In this document: in pieces, positions 48,779 to 60,597 of the stretch
How the letters are laid out: every line of letters begins with the position of its first letter
Position numbering within the stretch: the first letter of the stretch is position 1
Origin: Lithospermum erythrorhizon
Lineage: Eukaryota; Streptophyta; Magnoliopsida; Boraginales; Boraginaceae
Assembly (NCBI GenBank): GCA_019722365.1
Contig: JADFUC010001928.1
Location: 1-64,000 of the forward strand
Direction: 5' to 3'
Length of the DNA: 64,000 bases
The notes under the pieces: model-generated
Told to the model about the DNA's origin: nothing
Databases searched by the model: none
The model's input: only the letters and a program-made list of their open reading frames with translations
Translations under genes and position numbers: made by a program

Positions 48779-51700
48779 ATGCCTCGTCATTATAGCAATG
48801 GCCCTCTTCGAAGATCATCACCAAACGACTCATCAAAAGATCACAAGGTTTATTATTAATCAATTTCTTCATTTCTTTTTTCTGGATCTAATTATTATGT
48901 GTCCCAAAAAGATTGTCCACTTTCTTTTTCAATGTTCAATATTACTCACTTGGTTTTTTTTATTTGTCGTTTTAGGCTAAATTTTTTGTTTCATAATATT
49001 TGTCATTCTAGTACAGGAAATTGTAATTTTACATTTCTAATGTAATTTTTTACTACATTTTCTTATGAAATTATTAGCCAACCAATGATATAGTTTCAAT
49101 TAATTGTCATTTTTTATTTTCGATGTATTTGTTGACTTCTTTTTATTCTTCTTAATCCCTGCAAATGGCTAGAAGGACAAATAAAAAAACGGAGTTAGTA
49201 ATAAACTTTGTGGACTTCATTGATGTACGTAATGTGGATTCAAATGAAAATTGTAATGAGGATTGTAAAGTAGGTTAAAAATACTAGCATTTGTTGCATT
49301 TTTCATCATATGTTATACTCTCTCTCTATCCCTAAAAGATTGTTACCTTTGCTTTTTGATGAATAAAATTAACAAACTTTGATAATTGACTCACACGACT
49401 TTGATTTGAATCGAATTTGTAATGTTAATAGTAAAATAGGGTGACAATACTATGTTTTGATATATGTTTCATGAAATATTACGCAACATATTAAAAAAAT
49501 ATTTGGGTTGAAGTTTAAAAATTGAACACATCAAAACTAGAAAGTGGACTTCTTTTAGGGATGGATGAGTTATTATACAACAATTAACATATATGAAAAT
49601 AATTGAGTTCAAAATTTGAAAAGCCAACTATCGAAATTCAAAACTGGAGAGTAATTTGTAGCTCATAGCGAGATTTGGAACAAGCGTTCGACTCAACTTT
49701 AAACCATTAGCCTTCTTTGTATTAGATTGGGAAATCTACAAAAAAATTATTTTTGAGAATTGAAGAAAGTTGTAGAAGACGACACAGAAGTAATTCTATA
49801 CTATTAGCATGATATGATCATCTTCTCAGTAGAAAAATATAAGGCGGCTTAATCAGATTCGCTTAATTTGTAGAAGTTTTGAACCTTATTAATTAGCTGT
49901 CCACTGGAAGTTGAAATTATAATTTTTGCTGTCATAGCCGTGTAGAGTTCAATTACTATACCTGCACGATTATGAACAAAATTTACCAAACCACTTATCT
50001 ATCGGAAGAAGTCTGAGGAAATAGTTCTAAATGGGAATCGTACGGGCATGTTGTATGTCATGATGTATTAAGTCATTAGAATTCCACGTACTAGTTCAAG
50101 AACGTACACAAAATAAAAGTACATCTAGCTCTAGAGTCATGATTTTAACTGTTACGATTGCTATTTTATTTTCAAACTGCTCCAGCTCACTTTCTTGAAT
50201 GTGAATCTTTGCAGAAATCTCGTGTATCAGATAATGAAGAAGTCCGGAGTAAGGATCAGCCTGATAGAACGAGAGATCGAGATTGGCATCACAGAGACCA
50301 TAAGGATAGGAGTGTGAGAAACTACAGAGGGAGGTCTAATAATGAGGTTCGTGGCTATTCTGGACGCAATGACCGTGGCAGGTATTAGAAACAGATGCAC
50401 TGGCTATAACGAAGAATTAAAAAATTGATTATTTTTTATGTTTACTTGGCTAGTAAGAATTAGATAATTGATCTGAGGGATCAATCTTCTTTTACTATGC
50501 TCGTGATAATAAGTGAGACTTAGTTCTCCAATAAAGTCATCAATTTTTCTTCTGCAGAAACAATGGTTACGGACGAGACAGAGACAAACACCAAAGACAT
50601 AGGTCCCGCTCTAGATCAAAAGACAGGTCTGATGACCTAACTAAATCTCATTCAAAATCACCTTCTCGCTCACGCAGGTAAGATCTTCAGTAATAATTAT
50701 GTTTTGGTGGTTATTTGGGGAAGTAGTCACTATTCTTTTTGACATATACGTATTATGACCTGGATAACTAAAGTTCTGAATATATGTAAACCCTATTGCA
50801 TAAATTGTTACGATATTAGATATGTTCCGAAAGAAAAGCAATGTGTCAGAGATTCCTGAAGTATTTGACAAAATAGAGATTCTGTCTTAACATCTTACTC
50901 CCTCCATCCCCTTTTCTAAGGAATGTTTTCCTTTTGTGGAAATCCTAAACTAGTTCCTTTTTAATTTAATTGTTAGATGGAAAAATGAAGGGAAAAATAG
51001 GCATGAGAGATAAATTTGAATTCTCCTTAAAATTTGTAGAAAAGTAAATGCCCCAAACAATAAGGGATGGAGGGAGTATTTCTGGTTAAAAATCTTGAAC
51101 ATATGCATACTTCTTCCTTTTGTGGCAAACGGAAAAGTTGTTTCATATTCATTTGGTGCTGATATTTTTTGTTATGCTACAAATTCATTCTGGACTAAAG
51201 ATCTTGATTTTATTGAAGCATCTTTTCTTTGTAGCAAAAGACAAAGTGGTTTTGATATGGCTCCTCCCGGCGTTGCTGCTGCTCCTGGTAATGCTTGTTA
51301 GTGCTTAGGTCTACCATGCTATGTTATAATTTTTATTTCCTTTAGACCTTCAGACATGTTGCATGAAATCCAGCATTCTTTTTAGGTTTTGCAATTTATA
51401 TTATTTACTCTGTGTGAATATAATTGAATTTTCCTATTAATCTCTTTTTACGCATCTGGACTGAGAAGCATTGTTGTGTTGTTTTGTTGTGGTGTATGGT
51501 TTTTGTTTTTGGTCTTGTTGCCATATCGTAACAAAGGAATATTGGGCTAGATGTCCCATCATGCTACTGATGGGTGTGAGGAGCATAGATTTATGTCCAA
51601 CGATGCTCGAATGCTCCAGTTAGCAGGATATTTTTCCATCTGCAAGCTCAAGTATTGTTTTATGGTAGACCTGCAATTGTTATCACAGCTTCTACAGTGG

Positions 51701-54700
51701 TGAAATTTATTTCATATTTAGATCTGAGTGATATAAACATCTAGGTAAGAAATAGGTTAATTTGTTTCCTTTATCGATTTTTTGTGAGTTCAACCATGAT
51801 ACATGTTGCTACTTTTATACCTTTTGCATTTGTGCAGCCGCTTATGTTTTACTGCAATGTATCTCTATTCTCAGACTTATCTTTTTTATTCCATGATGTC
51901 CTTACCATATGTCAATCTCCCATCTTGTTGAAATATGGTAATTGCAGGTTCTTCAGATATGCCTCAAGCATTTTCTGGAATGCTGCAGAATATGCTTCCT
52001 TCTGAGACTACTCAGGTAGAATTATTTAGCCCAACATTTTTGGTCGTTTATTACTTTCCCATATTAATGACCTCTTCCCTTATTTTGCAGGTGAACCCGT
52101 TAAACTACTTCCCTTTGTTTCCTGCCCAAACCATGAGTCAGCAGGTCCATATCGATGCTTACATTTTTTCGTTCATATCTTTGACATAATTTCTCATTGC
52201 AAATTCTGTTTTTGAACTGGTATTTCCACAGGCCACGAGGCATGCTCGACGAGTATATGTTGGTGGCCTTCCTCCACTAGCAAATGAGCAGGTATAATGT
52301 ACCCCAATATCTTTGTGTGGTTAACTTTTGCAAGAAGTTCGAATTAAAATTTCTCTGATTTATACATTTCCTTCCTTTTTCATGATTTCACATCTTATTC
52401 ATGTTTTGGGATTTCCTGAAAATACTATTTACCCGAAATACATTACCACAATCTGTTGGGGGAAGATGTTTTTTCTATCCGATTTATTTACAATGTTCAT
52501 TAATACCCTTTTGTTCCCCGTGAAATCAGAATTCTAAATTTTATCTTCTAGCCAAGTAATTTTGTTGCAGGCAGTCTGAACTACTAAATGTTGCATACCA
52601 AAATTGACATTTTTTGCCTCAAATATGTGTTAATGCGAGACTGATTTCATTGTAAAATAACTGAATGTGTATTAGTTTGTAGTGCTTTGCAGCATTATGT
52701 GTGATTGTTAGGCACATGCACATCTGTTGCCAACACACATATCTGTTTGTTATAAATGTCATTTGTGATCTCGACCCTATCACATCATGATTTGTTCTTG
52801 TATGGAGTTTCTCGTTTTTGCTATCAATTATCCCTGTGCTTAAGTTTCTACATGTTAACTTTTCCAATTTGGCTGTAAGCAGACAATCTCTACATTCTTT
52901 AGCCATGTTATGATGGCAGTTGGTGGGAATTCAGCTGGTCCAGGTATGATTTTCAGCTTTAATGTTGCATAATTATAAACAAATTTGATTCAACCCATCT
53001 GATGATTTCATCAACTTCATGTCTAGGTGATGCTGTTGTCAATGTATATATCAATCATGAAAAGAAGTTTGCATTTGTTGAGATGAGAACTGTAGAGGAA
53101 GCTAGTAATGCAATGTCACTAGATGGGCTTCTCTATGAGGTATGAATGCTCTCTTAAGCTGATTGTCGGTTTACATGGTTAAGGTCCACTTGTGATATTT
53201 GACTTTTGGTTCAAAATTATATATCAGTCTTGCTTCATATTAAAAGCATAATTGACTGTGAAACACTGATGATCCTGAATTAGAATATGAGCTGCACTAC
53301 AAAGTGTTCCATGCAGAAGACCTACATGATATGTTAGCTTCAGGTTTTGACCCCATTTGGACCCCATTGTTGTTAGTTTGAGGTTCACATAATCATATTA
53401 TGAGGATTTTTTAATATAAACATCTATAGTTCTTAATCTGCCCATTTCTATCATGGCCAGTTCAAATCAATGAATCTATTTACATTCTGGTTTTCTCTTT
53501 TTGATATCTTTAATGAACTACAAACTGAATGAACTCTTTTAAATTCTTACTCAGACAATGAAAACTTCATGAAAATTGTATCCAATGGCTGATCCTTTAA
53601 ACGTCTGTAATTTTCGTTTCTAGGGTGTTGCCTTACGAGTTCGAAGGCCCACAGACTATAATCCAACAATGGCTGCAGCGCTTGGTCCCAGCCAACCAAG
53701 TCCTCACCTTAACTTAGCCGCAGCTGGGCTCACGCCTGGGTAAATGGATACTGTTCATCACTTCTTTACTGCTTGCTCAATGCATTTTCATTTAATTGTT
53801 GAAATTTGCTCTCAGTCTGTCACATATGGCTTCTTTTTAGCATGTGACATTTTTTGTATCTTTCTGAGTTCGTTTAACTTGTACAATAAGGAAAAGCATT
53901 CTCAAGTCCAAGCCTTTTCTGCAAAAGCTTACTGATGATCCTAGTAAAACTTAAGCCAATCACCCTCTTTGTTTCTACTAAGAGTCGTGGCGCTTCGATG
54001 GTTATTTCCTTTAGATGATGCATTTTATATATTCTCAAACTCCGAAAGGGAACCCTTACCAAAGGATGATAATGTTAATGGGCTTGTAAACTAGAAACTT
54101 CGCATGTTACTCTAATTGTTGACCTGTAAATCTTGTATGTTCTCCCAGTTTTTAATTGTGATGCTTATGATAAAGTTTACAGCTAGTGCTCCCGTATTTT
54201 AATTCATGCGAATAGGATAGACTTAACTTATGGTTATTAGGAGCACGGAAACTGATGCTTTGCATGTATATTTGATTAACTGTATTATGAAGTTCTTGTG
54301 CTGAATGCTCTGGCATCCTTTCGTTGGCAGTATGACAAGTGAAGCTGATGGAGTCGATCGTATTTTTGTTGGTGGCTTACCATACTACTTCACTGAAACA
54401 CAAATAAGAGAACTACTGGAGTCCTTTGGGTATTTTTTTTATTTTGTGCTATCCCTTTTTATTGCAAGTACTCAATTTCAGAAATGAAGATAGTCTTATC
54501 ATATTTGTGCACCGGTGGCTCATTTTAATTGAATTTTCTGTGTGTGTATTGTTGATCTATTTCAGATCATTGCGTGGGTTTGACCTTGTTAAGGATAGAG
54601 ACACGGGGAATTCCAAAGGATACGGTTTCTGCATCTATAAGGTAAAAGCATATTTGAAGTGTTCTCTTAGGCTTGGCATGCTTGCTAAATTGGCAGATAC

Positions 54701-57560
54701 ATGTTGTTACATGTTATTCTCTTCAATTTGGTACCACCTGACTGCCAAGTGCTAACTGATAAGTTATGAATAAATTTAAGCATTTGCATATCTTGTTACC
54801 TTTGTGTTCAAAGGGAGAGAACTTGAATATAAGAACATTCGTGTGATAATATGTCATTAATCTGTCTCCCCATCATTTCTTGTATCTTACGATTTATCTT
54901 GTCTGTTTTACTGTTGTGACTTGTGAATGTGGCCCTCTTGACATTTCTCTATTTTACTCCAGGATCCAGCTGTGACAGATATTGCTTGTGCAGCTTTGAA
55001 TGGTTTGAAGTTGGGTGATAAGACACTTACTGTTCGCCGTGCAACCATGAGGTTTATACATTATTGTCACTTCACTTTTCTAGCTTAAGTTAAAAGTTCA
55101 GTAATCTCTTGCTATGAAGGATATCATGTTTTGGCAGGTTACTTTATATGAACATGGACGAATTAAATAACTTAGATATCTGTACTTATCAATGCTATTA
55201 TTCTGATCATATTTTAAAATTCACTCCGCACCATCGATCACCATGTTTACAAGATTCATCATTCGATCACCATGCTTCATTTCGACCTTTTGGACGCTCA
55301 TTGCTAGATACATGTCTCAACTGTTGTGCTAACGTATCGTTAAGTGTTGGATTTTTCTAGCATGTGACTATGATGTGCGTAATTGAAGGGGTAATTACGT
55401 CTTTTCATTAAAATATGAAGAATTAATTATTGCTTGTTATTGGCATCTTTTTGGCATCAAAATGGTATCTCAGAATATGCCAAAGGATCAAAGCATATTC
55501 CCATAAAATCTCCTTGACCATTGACCATCTTTGACCAGCTGACTTCAGTGAACTGCCTCCGCTACTAAGCGGTTTCCGGCGACGTGATCAGAGAAGACGA
55601 TCAAGCCAGGTTCGGAAATCATTTCCCGGCCACCTTCAAAGTTCTTATACCGTACTACGACCTCGGCCAAAACATCACCTTTTACTGGAAAACATCGTAA
55701 CAAGCCCCGAAAAGTACCTTCTTTTAGCATTAAAACTCCAACACCCAAACCCGCACCATTTCCTTCAAACTCCATATCCGCGTAGTGAGCCCCCTCCCAT
55801 GAGCATCTTGTGAAACAAGTCCAGTCAACCTTCACCTGGCCTTCAACGTTTGAGCTCCCACCAGTTCATTTGAGAAGACACCTTTTCCCGCGAAAACACC
55901 ATTTCCGACCTAATTTGGTCGCGTTTGGCTTTTTCTCCGGTCGATAAGCCAAAAAACACCTCAAAAGGCGATTTTCTGCTGTTTTTTGCTATTACCACTT
56001 GAATTTGCTTCAATTTGGCCTTCCATGCTTGAATTGGTTATGGATTAGAGAGAAGATACTTAGGGTTTAATTGGGGTTCAATTTTGGGGATTTTGAGGGA
56101 GTATTAATTAAGTCTTCAGATTTTAAGTAAAAGACGATTTTACCGCTTTGATTACACGCATACCTACATGCTGAAAAAATCAACACACTTAACGTCCGTT
56201 AACCCCAAAAAACGAACTGAGACATGTAATCTAAACATGAGTGATCAAAAAGGTCAAAACGAAACATGAGTGATCGAATGGTGAATGCTATGAAACATGA
56301 GTGATCGATGGTGCCATTAACCCTTTTAAAATAAGTGTCCCCGAAAATGCTGCATAGAATGGATTCGATTTGAATTTTTTTACCATAATGATTTTGTGGG
56401 AAGGAATTGACACTAATTAGGAGTGTATATTATTGTAGTGGGCAGGTTAAATCAGAACAGGAGTATATCTTAGCTCAGGCACAGCAGCATATAGCTATGC
56501 AGGTTTAATCTTGTCCCCTACTTGAACTTGTTTGCATTGCCCAGTGGTAAGCATTATGAACTATTCTTTTTCTATCAGAGAATCGCAATGGATGCTGGTG
56601 AGATAGGGATATCAACAACTGAAATTCCAACCAAGGTTTTATGCTTAAGTGAGGTATTCACAGCTTTAACTTTCTTGTTGCTATCTCTTACAATATGGTC
56701 TGGTATTTGCAACACATGTGATCTGTCAGAATTCTATGGTCGATAATTTAAAAAATGGAAAAAGTATTTGCATGGCCCATGCTTGACAACTTGCTTTCCT
56801 TTTGCAGGCAATTTCCGCCGAAGAACTAACAGATGATGGAGAATATGAAGAAATACTCCAGGACATGAAGGAAGAATGCCAGAAATTTGGTATGGAAGCT
56901 CCTTCGATATGTGATGCCATATCTTTCATATGTAGTATCTGATTCTAACAGTAATTTAATTTTAATATGCAATACTATTTCATTCGTAGTTTCTGATGTT
57001 ACTAGAATGCTTATAGTGTTCCTATGTTAATTTAATCACTTTTTTAACTAAATTTTATAGTTCTATTATTTTACTTGATGAAAATTTATCCCCATTGAGC
57101 TTTTTTGCTCGGAAATATTGTAGGCGACTTGATCAATGTAATTATTCCCCGTCCAACTATGAATGAAGAAGAGCTGCAAGGTCATGGGAAGGTACCTCAG
57201 TCAGTCAGTCTTGGTCTCATTTGTTTCTTGTATATTGTATCAGCATAGTTGTTTTCTATCATATGCTCCCCTTCTACAACTGCTGCTTCATTTTGGTCTA
57301 CATCATTTGAATGGATATTTCCATAATGATTTCGGTGTGTAGGTTTGCATGTCCCGAATGGCAATGCTTTGATGATAAGTAGTGACATTTTAGTAGCATC
57401 ATGTATCTTTTTTAATTTTCAGGTATTCTTGGAGTATGCTGATGTTACTGGATGCGCCAAAGCAAGGGCAGCGCTTAGTGGCAGGAAATTTGGAGGCAAT
57501 GCTGTGGTTGCAATATATTATCCTGAAGACAGATTCAATAATGGGGACTACAATGCTTAG
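48779..57560 (+). CDS. U2AF65: Splicing factor U2AF large subunit (U2AF65), 18 exons
   Basis: Exons: 48779-48847, 50215-50381, 50558-50677, 51235-51287, 51948-52015, 52091-52144, 52232-52291, 52883-52943, 53027-53139, 53624-53739, 54331-54429, 54566-54641, 54963-55051, 56439-56502, 56579-56653, 56808-56889, 57124-57191, 57423-57560. All introns are GT-AG and the frame stays open for 523 aa. U2AF65 binds the polypyrimidine tract and recruits U2 snRNP in the nucleus. Exons 1-4 give a short Arg/Ser/Asp-rich region ending in the plant-conserved GFDMAPP. RRM1 spans about 184-265 (RNP2 VYVGGL 185-190, RNP1 KKFAFVEM 230-237). RRM2 starts near 304 (IFVGGL, then KGYGFCIY 344-351). The C-terminal UHM starts near 404 and holds the Arg-x-Phe motif R499-K500-F501, before the typical YYPEDRF ending. 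Exon 1 is inferred from an Arg/Ser-rich ATG frame ending at a phase-0 donor that matches exon 2. The RS region is shorter than in Arabidopsis U2AF65 (about 570-590 aa). Confidence 0.92.
48848..50214 (+). other. U2AF65 intron 1 (1.4 kb)
   Basis: This AT-rich intron begins GTTTAT and ends in a TTTGCAG acceptor. It contains a Stowaway-like MITE at 49318-49570. No further Arg/Ser-rich exon was seen inside it, although a short extra exon whose length is a multiple of three cannot be excluded. Confidence 0.6.
49318..49570. mobile_element. Stowaway-like MITE in U2AF65 intron 1
   Basis: The left end starts CTCTCTCTCTATCCCTAAAAG after a TA at 49316-49317. The right end is the near inverse, CTTTTAGGGATGGATGAG. 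The AT-rich 250 bp body has no ORF, as expected for a Tc1/mariner-derived MITE. Confidence 0.65.
50898..51076. mobile_element. Stowaway MITE in U2AF65 intron 3
   Basis: The ends are CTCCCTCCATCCCC and GGGATGGAGGGAG, perfect family-type inverted repeats. TA target duplications flank the element at 50896-50897 and 51077-51078. At 179 bp it is a canonical plant Stowaway (Tc1/mariner) MITE. It sits inside intron 3, between exons at 50558-50677 and 51235-51287. Confidence 0.9.
55221..56323 (-). mobile_element. Long-TIR Mutator-like (MULE) non-autonomous element in U2AF65 intron 13
   Basis: The 55221-55431 arm and the reverse complement of 56104-56323 align along their whole length. Shared landmarks include CACCATCGATCAC, CATTCGATCAC, TACATGTCTCA, GTTAAGTGT and GTCTTTT. 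An identical 9 bp duplication, TTTTAAAAT, flanks the element at 55212-55220 and 56324-56332. Long TIRs with a 9 bp target duplication point to the Mutator superfamily. The interior holds a 96 aa minus-strand ORF at 55545-55835 that I do not recognise; no transposase is visible. The insertion ends 115 bp before the exon 14 acceptor and leaves the splice sites intact. Confidence 0.8.
55545..55835 (-). other. Unrecognised 96-codon ORF inside the intronic MULE
   Basis: This frame runs antisense to U2AF65 through the richest-GC part of the element. Its product has an aromatic/Cys-rich start and a Gly-rich centre. It matches no transposase or domain I know. It could be a captured gene fragment, as in Pack-MULEs, or chance openness in GC-richer DNA. 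Confidence 0.3.
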
Positions 57561-59263
57561 ATTTCTATTTACATTTGCTTGTATGTATAATGTATAGCTC
57601 CTTGTATCTTAATGCTACTAAGGGTTTATGATTATTGACAAGCAAATAGTACAATATTTTATCATGTTTGGTATTGTGAAGTGTGAGGTGCATATTATGG
57701 ACTGTTATGAACAATACTCTTAACCTAATGTAATATGTTCTCAATTTTCTGATTCTGAGAAGAAAAATAATCAGAGTATTTTTCATTGATAGGGTTATAG
57801 CAAGCACTGATTTGTTCTATCGATCATCAAAATGTAGGCTATACTAATCAATACAAGATTTATGTTGGTCATTCGACTTTGTGTAAGCAAATTATGATAA
57901 AAATTGGGCCGTTTTATGTGGTTATACAAACTTTCCCGTCGAATAGAGATGGTAATAGATTTTCCAAATTATATTTCAAGTGCAATCTAATTGATAGTTG
58001 TATTATACATTGTAGCAAATTAGTCTAGCATTATTTTTATCTCGAAAAGAATGTTCAGTTCGTATAAAAAATTACGAACTTTGTGGTGTTAATTGACATA
58101 TAAATTTTAATTCAAGTCAAAATCTTAATCGTTTGTATACATAATCAACATTATGATCTTAATATGATAATAAGAATAATTGGGAGGCCTCTCTTTTGAT
58201 ACCCTCGAGCGTTTTTTCTCTCCACAAAAAAAATCTTGCATCTTCTTTCTCAAGACTCCTCTTCATCATCTTCTAGGGTAGGATAACAGGAAATTTCTTC
58301 TGTTGCGGGACATGTCTGAAAAATCAATGCGAGCATCAGAAATAAGACTTTATTTGGGAATGAAAACAAATACAATTGATATATGATATATACACTTAAA
58401 CTAATCAGAAAGGTTATTTATCCAAGTAGTTGTAGAGATCAAATGTTGTAGAAATGAGATTTTCGTAACTAAATAAGAAGAAGTTGTATGTCGGGATTTG
58501 TATGGAAGTTCAATGGATGACTCATTTTAGAATAAGTTCTCAAAATGCTCACACAAAATTTTGATTAAATCACATTAATACTTAAATTAAAACTCCGGAA
58601 CCGTTCTGATAAAAATAAGCTTCAGAATGTAAGAAATTTGCAAGATATTCTTACCCTTTTCTTTACACATTTTTGTGTAATATCGTTTTCCATTCCGTTG
58701 ATATTTGTTTTTCGATTTCTCCATTAAGTTGAAACATACTTTGTCAATGTAATTTATCCAACAATGTAGCCAACACTTTATAAGAAATTGGTTGAGATCA
58801 TTCCAGGTTGAAATGTCCAACCATCAAAGACATTCGATACTTGGAAACATGCGCTCAATTGGATCAACTGGATCAATAAGATTAGATTACAATTATATAT
58901 AATGTATTTTATTTTAATAGAGTTTTCGATATGTAATTTATCAGATTTTTAATTTGATTAGTTCTTATTTGGGGATGAACTTCAATTTAATTGATGCATG
59001 TGTATCTGGCCCCCATTTTATAATTCATGAATAAATATTAATTATTTCTATTGAAAAACTCATTATGATCTTAATATCAAAGTAGCTTGCAAATACTATA
59101 TCTTAATTTATTTTCACAATTTATTATATAACAAATAAAAAACTAAGTTTAAATTTTGATAAGTTAAACTGTCAAAATTCAATATTGGACAATCTTTTAG
59201 GACATATGGGTATAAATTATAATGCTAGATAACTATATTTCTTAATTCTAATATTCTTAATTA

Positions 59264-59421
59264 CTCACTCCATCCCTTTTTCTTACTTGACACAAATATT
59301 TAGAAAAAAATTAAATTCAACTCACAAATTAAAATTTTCCTCTATATTTTTAAATGGATGAGAACCAATTTAAAAATTTCCATAAAAGAAAAATGTCCTA
59401 AATATTTAGGGATGGAGTGAA
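59264..59421. mobile_element. Stowaway-like MITE
   Basis: The ends ACTCACTCCATCCCT and, inverted, TTCACTCCATCCCTAAATA are matching Stowaway-type repeats around a 150 bp AT-rich body. The left side follows TTA. The right-hand TA is not exact. Confidence 0.7.
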
Positions 59422-59802
59422 TTATTTATCTCAAACTTAACAATTTGAAGAAAGGTTTTTTGTAAAAGTATTAATAATGAACAATGTACACGTTAAGCAG
59501 TTAATGCACTTTAATTTGTTGTTAAAAGATTTTAAATAGATAATGTGCAATTATGATATATTACACCATTCCTTTTCTTGAGATATATTTACATGGTAAG
59601 TTGACCAAATTAATAATATCACACCATTTACTGATAACTTTCTCTCATATGACATGAATTTATTTACTAAACAAATTGTGCCATTCTTTATTTTCAATTG
59701 CAATATTTGTAGAATAATATTTTAAATTTGGTAAAACTGATGGAGTAATGCCCAATCAACATTTATCACGGCAAAGACTAATTTACCTACATTCATTTTC
59801 TT

Positions 59803-59940
59803 AAATTTAAATTTCATTCACACATAAATATAAGAAAATTTAAATTTCATTCACACATAAATATACATTTTAATCGAAATATAGTAATTTCAATCAAATC
59901 ACAATTTAATCGAGATATAGTAGTTACAATCAAATCTTAA
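59803..59940. repeat. Two adjacent short tandem duplications
   Basis: AAATTTCATTCACACATAAA occurs near 59809 and 59843. Just after, TTAATCGAAATATAGTAATT near 59871 is repeated as TTAATCGAGATATAGTAGTT near 59907. Confidence 0.75.
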
Positions 59941-60482
59941 TAATCTTGTCATGAAAGGTAAACCACAAAACAGGAAACAATCGCCCAAGGTTTTCAACTC
60001 AAATCCATAAATCTCGCTATAATTGATCTGCTGACTAGGATTATTGTCACCATCTTTTATTCTTGTGGATAAGCCTGACAACTTATTCATCCTTTTCATA
60101 TCTAAAAAAGTAATACTTCCATTTTAAAACATTAATATTTTCATTTCAAATTATCAATATTTTAATTAATTCATATTTGAATCAAATTATTCATATTTTA
60201 GAAAACTAGGTTTTAAATATTATTATTTTAAATATTTTCATCAAATTTTATACTTCTTATAATTAAAAAAATATTATTGTACATAATATATGTAAACATA
60301 ATTGAATTTGAAATTAAAATTTTAATTATTAAAATAAAAAATGGTTAATCTTTAAAAAAAAATTATTTCCTTAGTGAAATTGTTGGTAGAAAAGATAATT
60401 AATGAACCATTTTTGGAAAAGATAAGAATAGCAAAAATCTTTGGATAATATTGCCACCTCCAATATTTTCTCTCTCAAAAAA

Positions 60483-60490
60483 CTATAAAT
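60483..60490 (+). promoter_or_regulatory. TATA box of the TSJT1-like gene
   Basis: CTATAAAT lies 108 bp upstream of the ATG at 60598. It predicts transcription from about 60515 with a leader near 80 bases. The leader is pyrimidine-rich at first and A-rich just before the ATG, as in many plant genes. Confidence 0.6.
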
Positions 60491-60597
60491 TCTATTCATT
60501 CTTCCATCTTTTCAATATCCATCCGTTCTTTTCGTAATCTTGTTGCAATTCTCATTTTACTTATCAAAGTTGAGATATTTTTTTTAAGAAAAACAAA

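Larger units (their letters stand above)
57561..60482. other. Intergenic DNA between U2AF65 and the TSJT1-like gene
   Basis: AT-rich with no supported gene. It holds a Stowaway-like MITE at about 59264-59421 and short tandem duplications at 59803-59940. The U2AF65 3' untranslated region must lie in its first few hundred bases. Confidence 0.7.

Noticed and set aside
48681..48980. 60-63 codon frames on both strands over U2AF65 exon 1
   Set aside because: They overlap the inferred first exon in other frames. The Arg/Ser-rich frame with a phase-matched donor explains the region better.
50158..50214. In-frame ATG directly upstream of U2AF65 exon 2 as the start codon
   Set aside because: A strong acceptor (TTTGCAG) sits at 50214, and the residues before it are hydrophobic and unlike any U2AF65 N-terminus.
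52619..52906. 95 aa minus-strand ORF in U2AF65 intron 7
   Set aside because: It lies in an AT-rich intron, overlaps an exon antisense at its edge and has no recognisable product.
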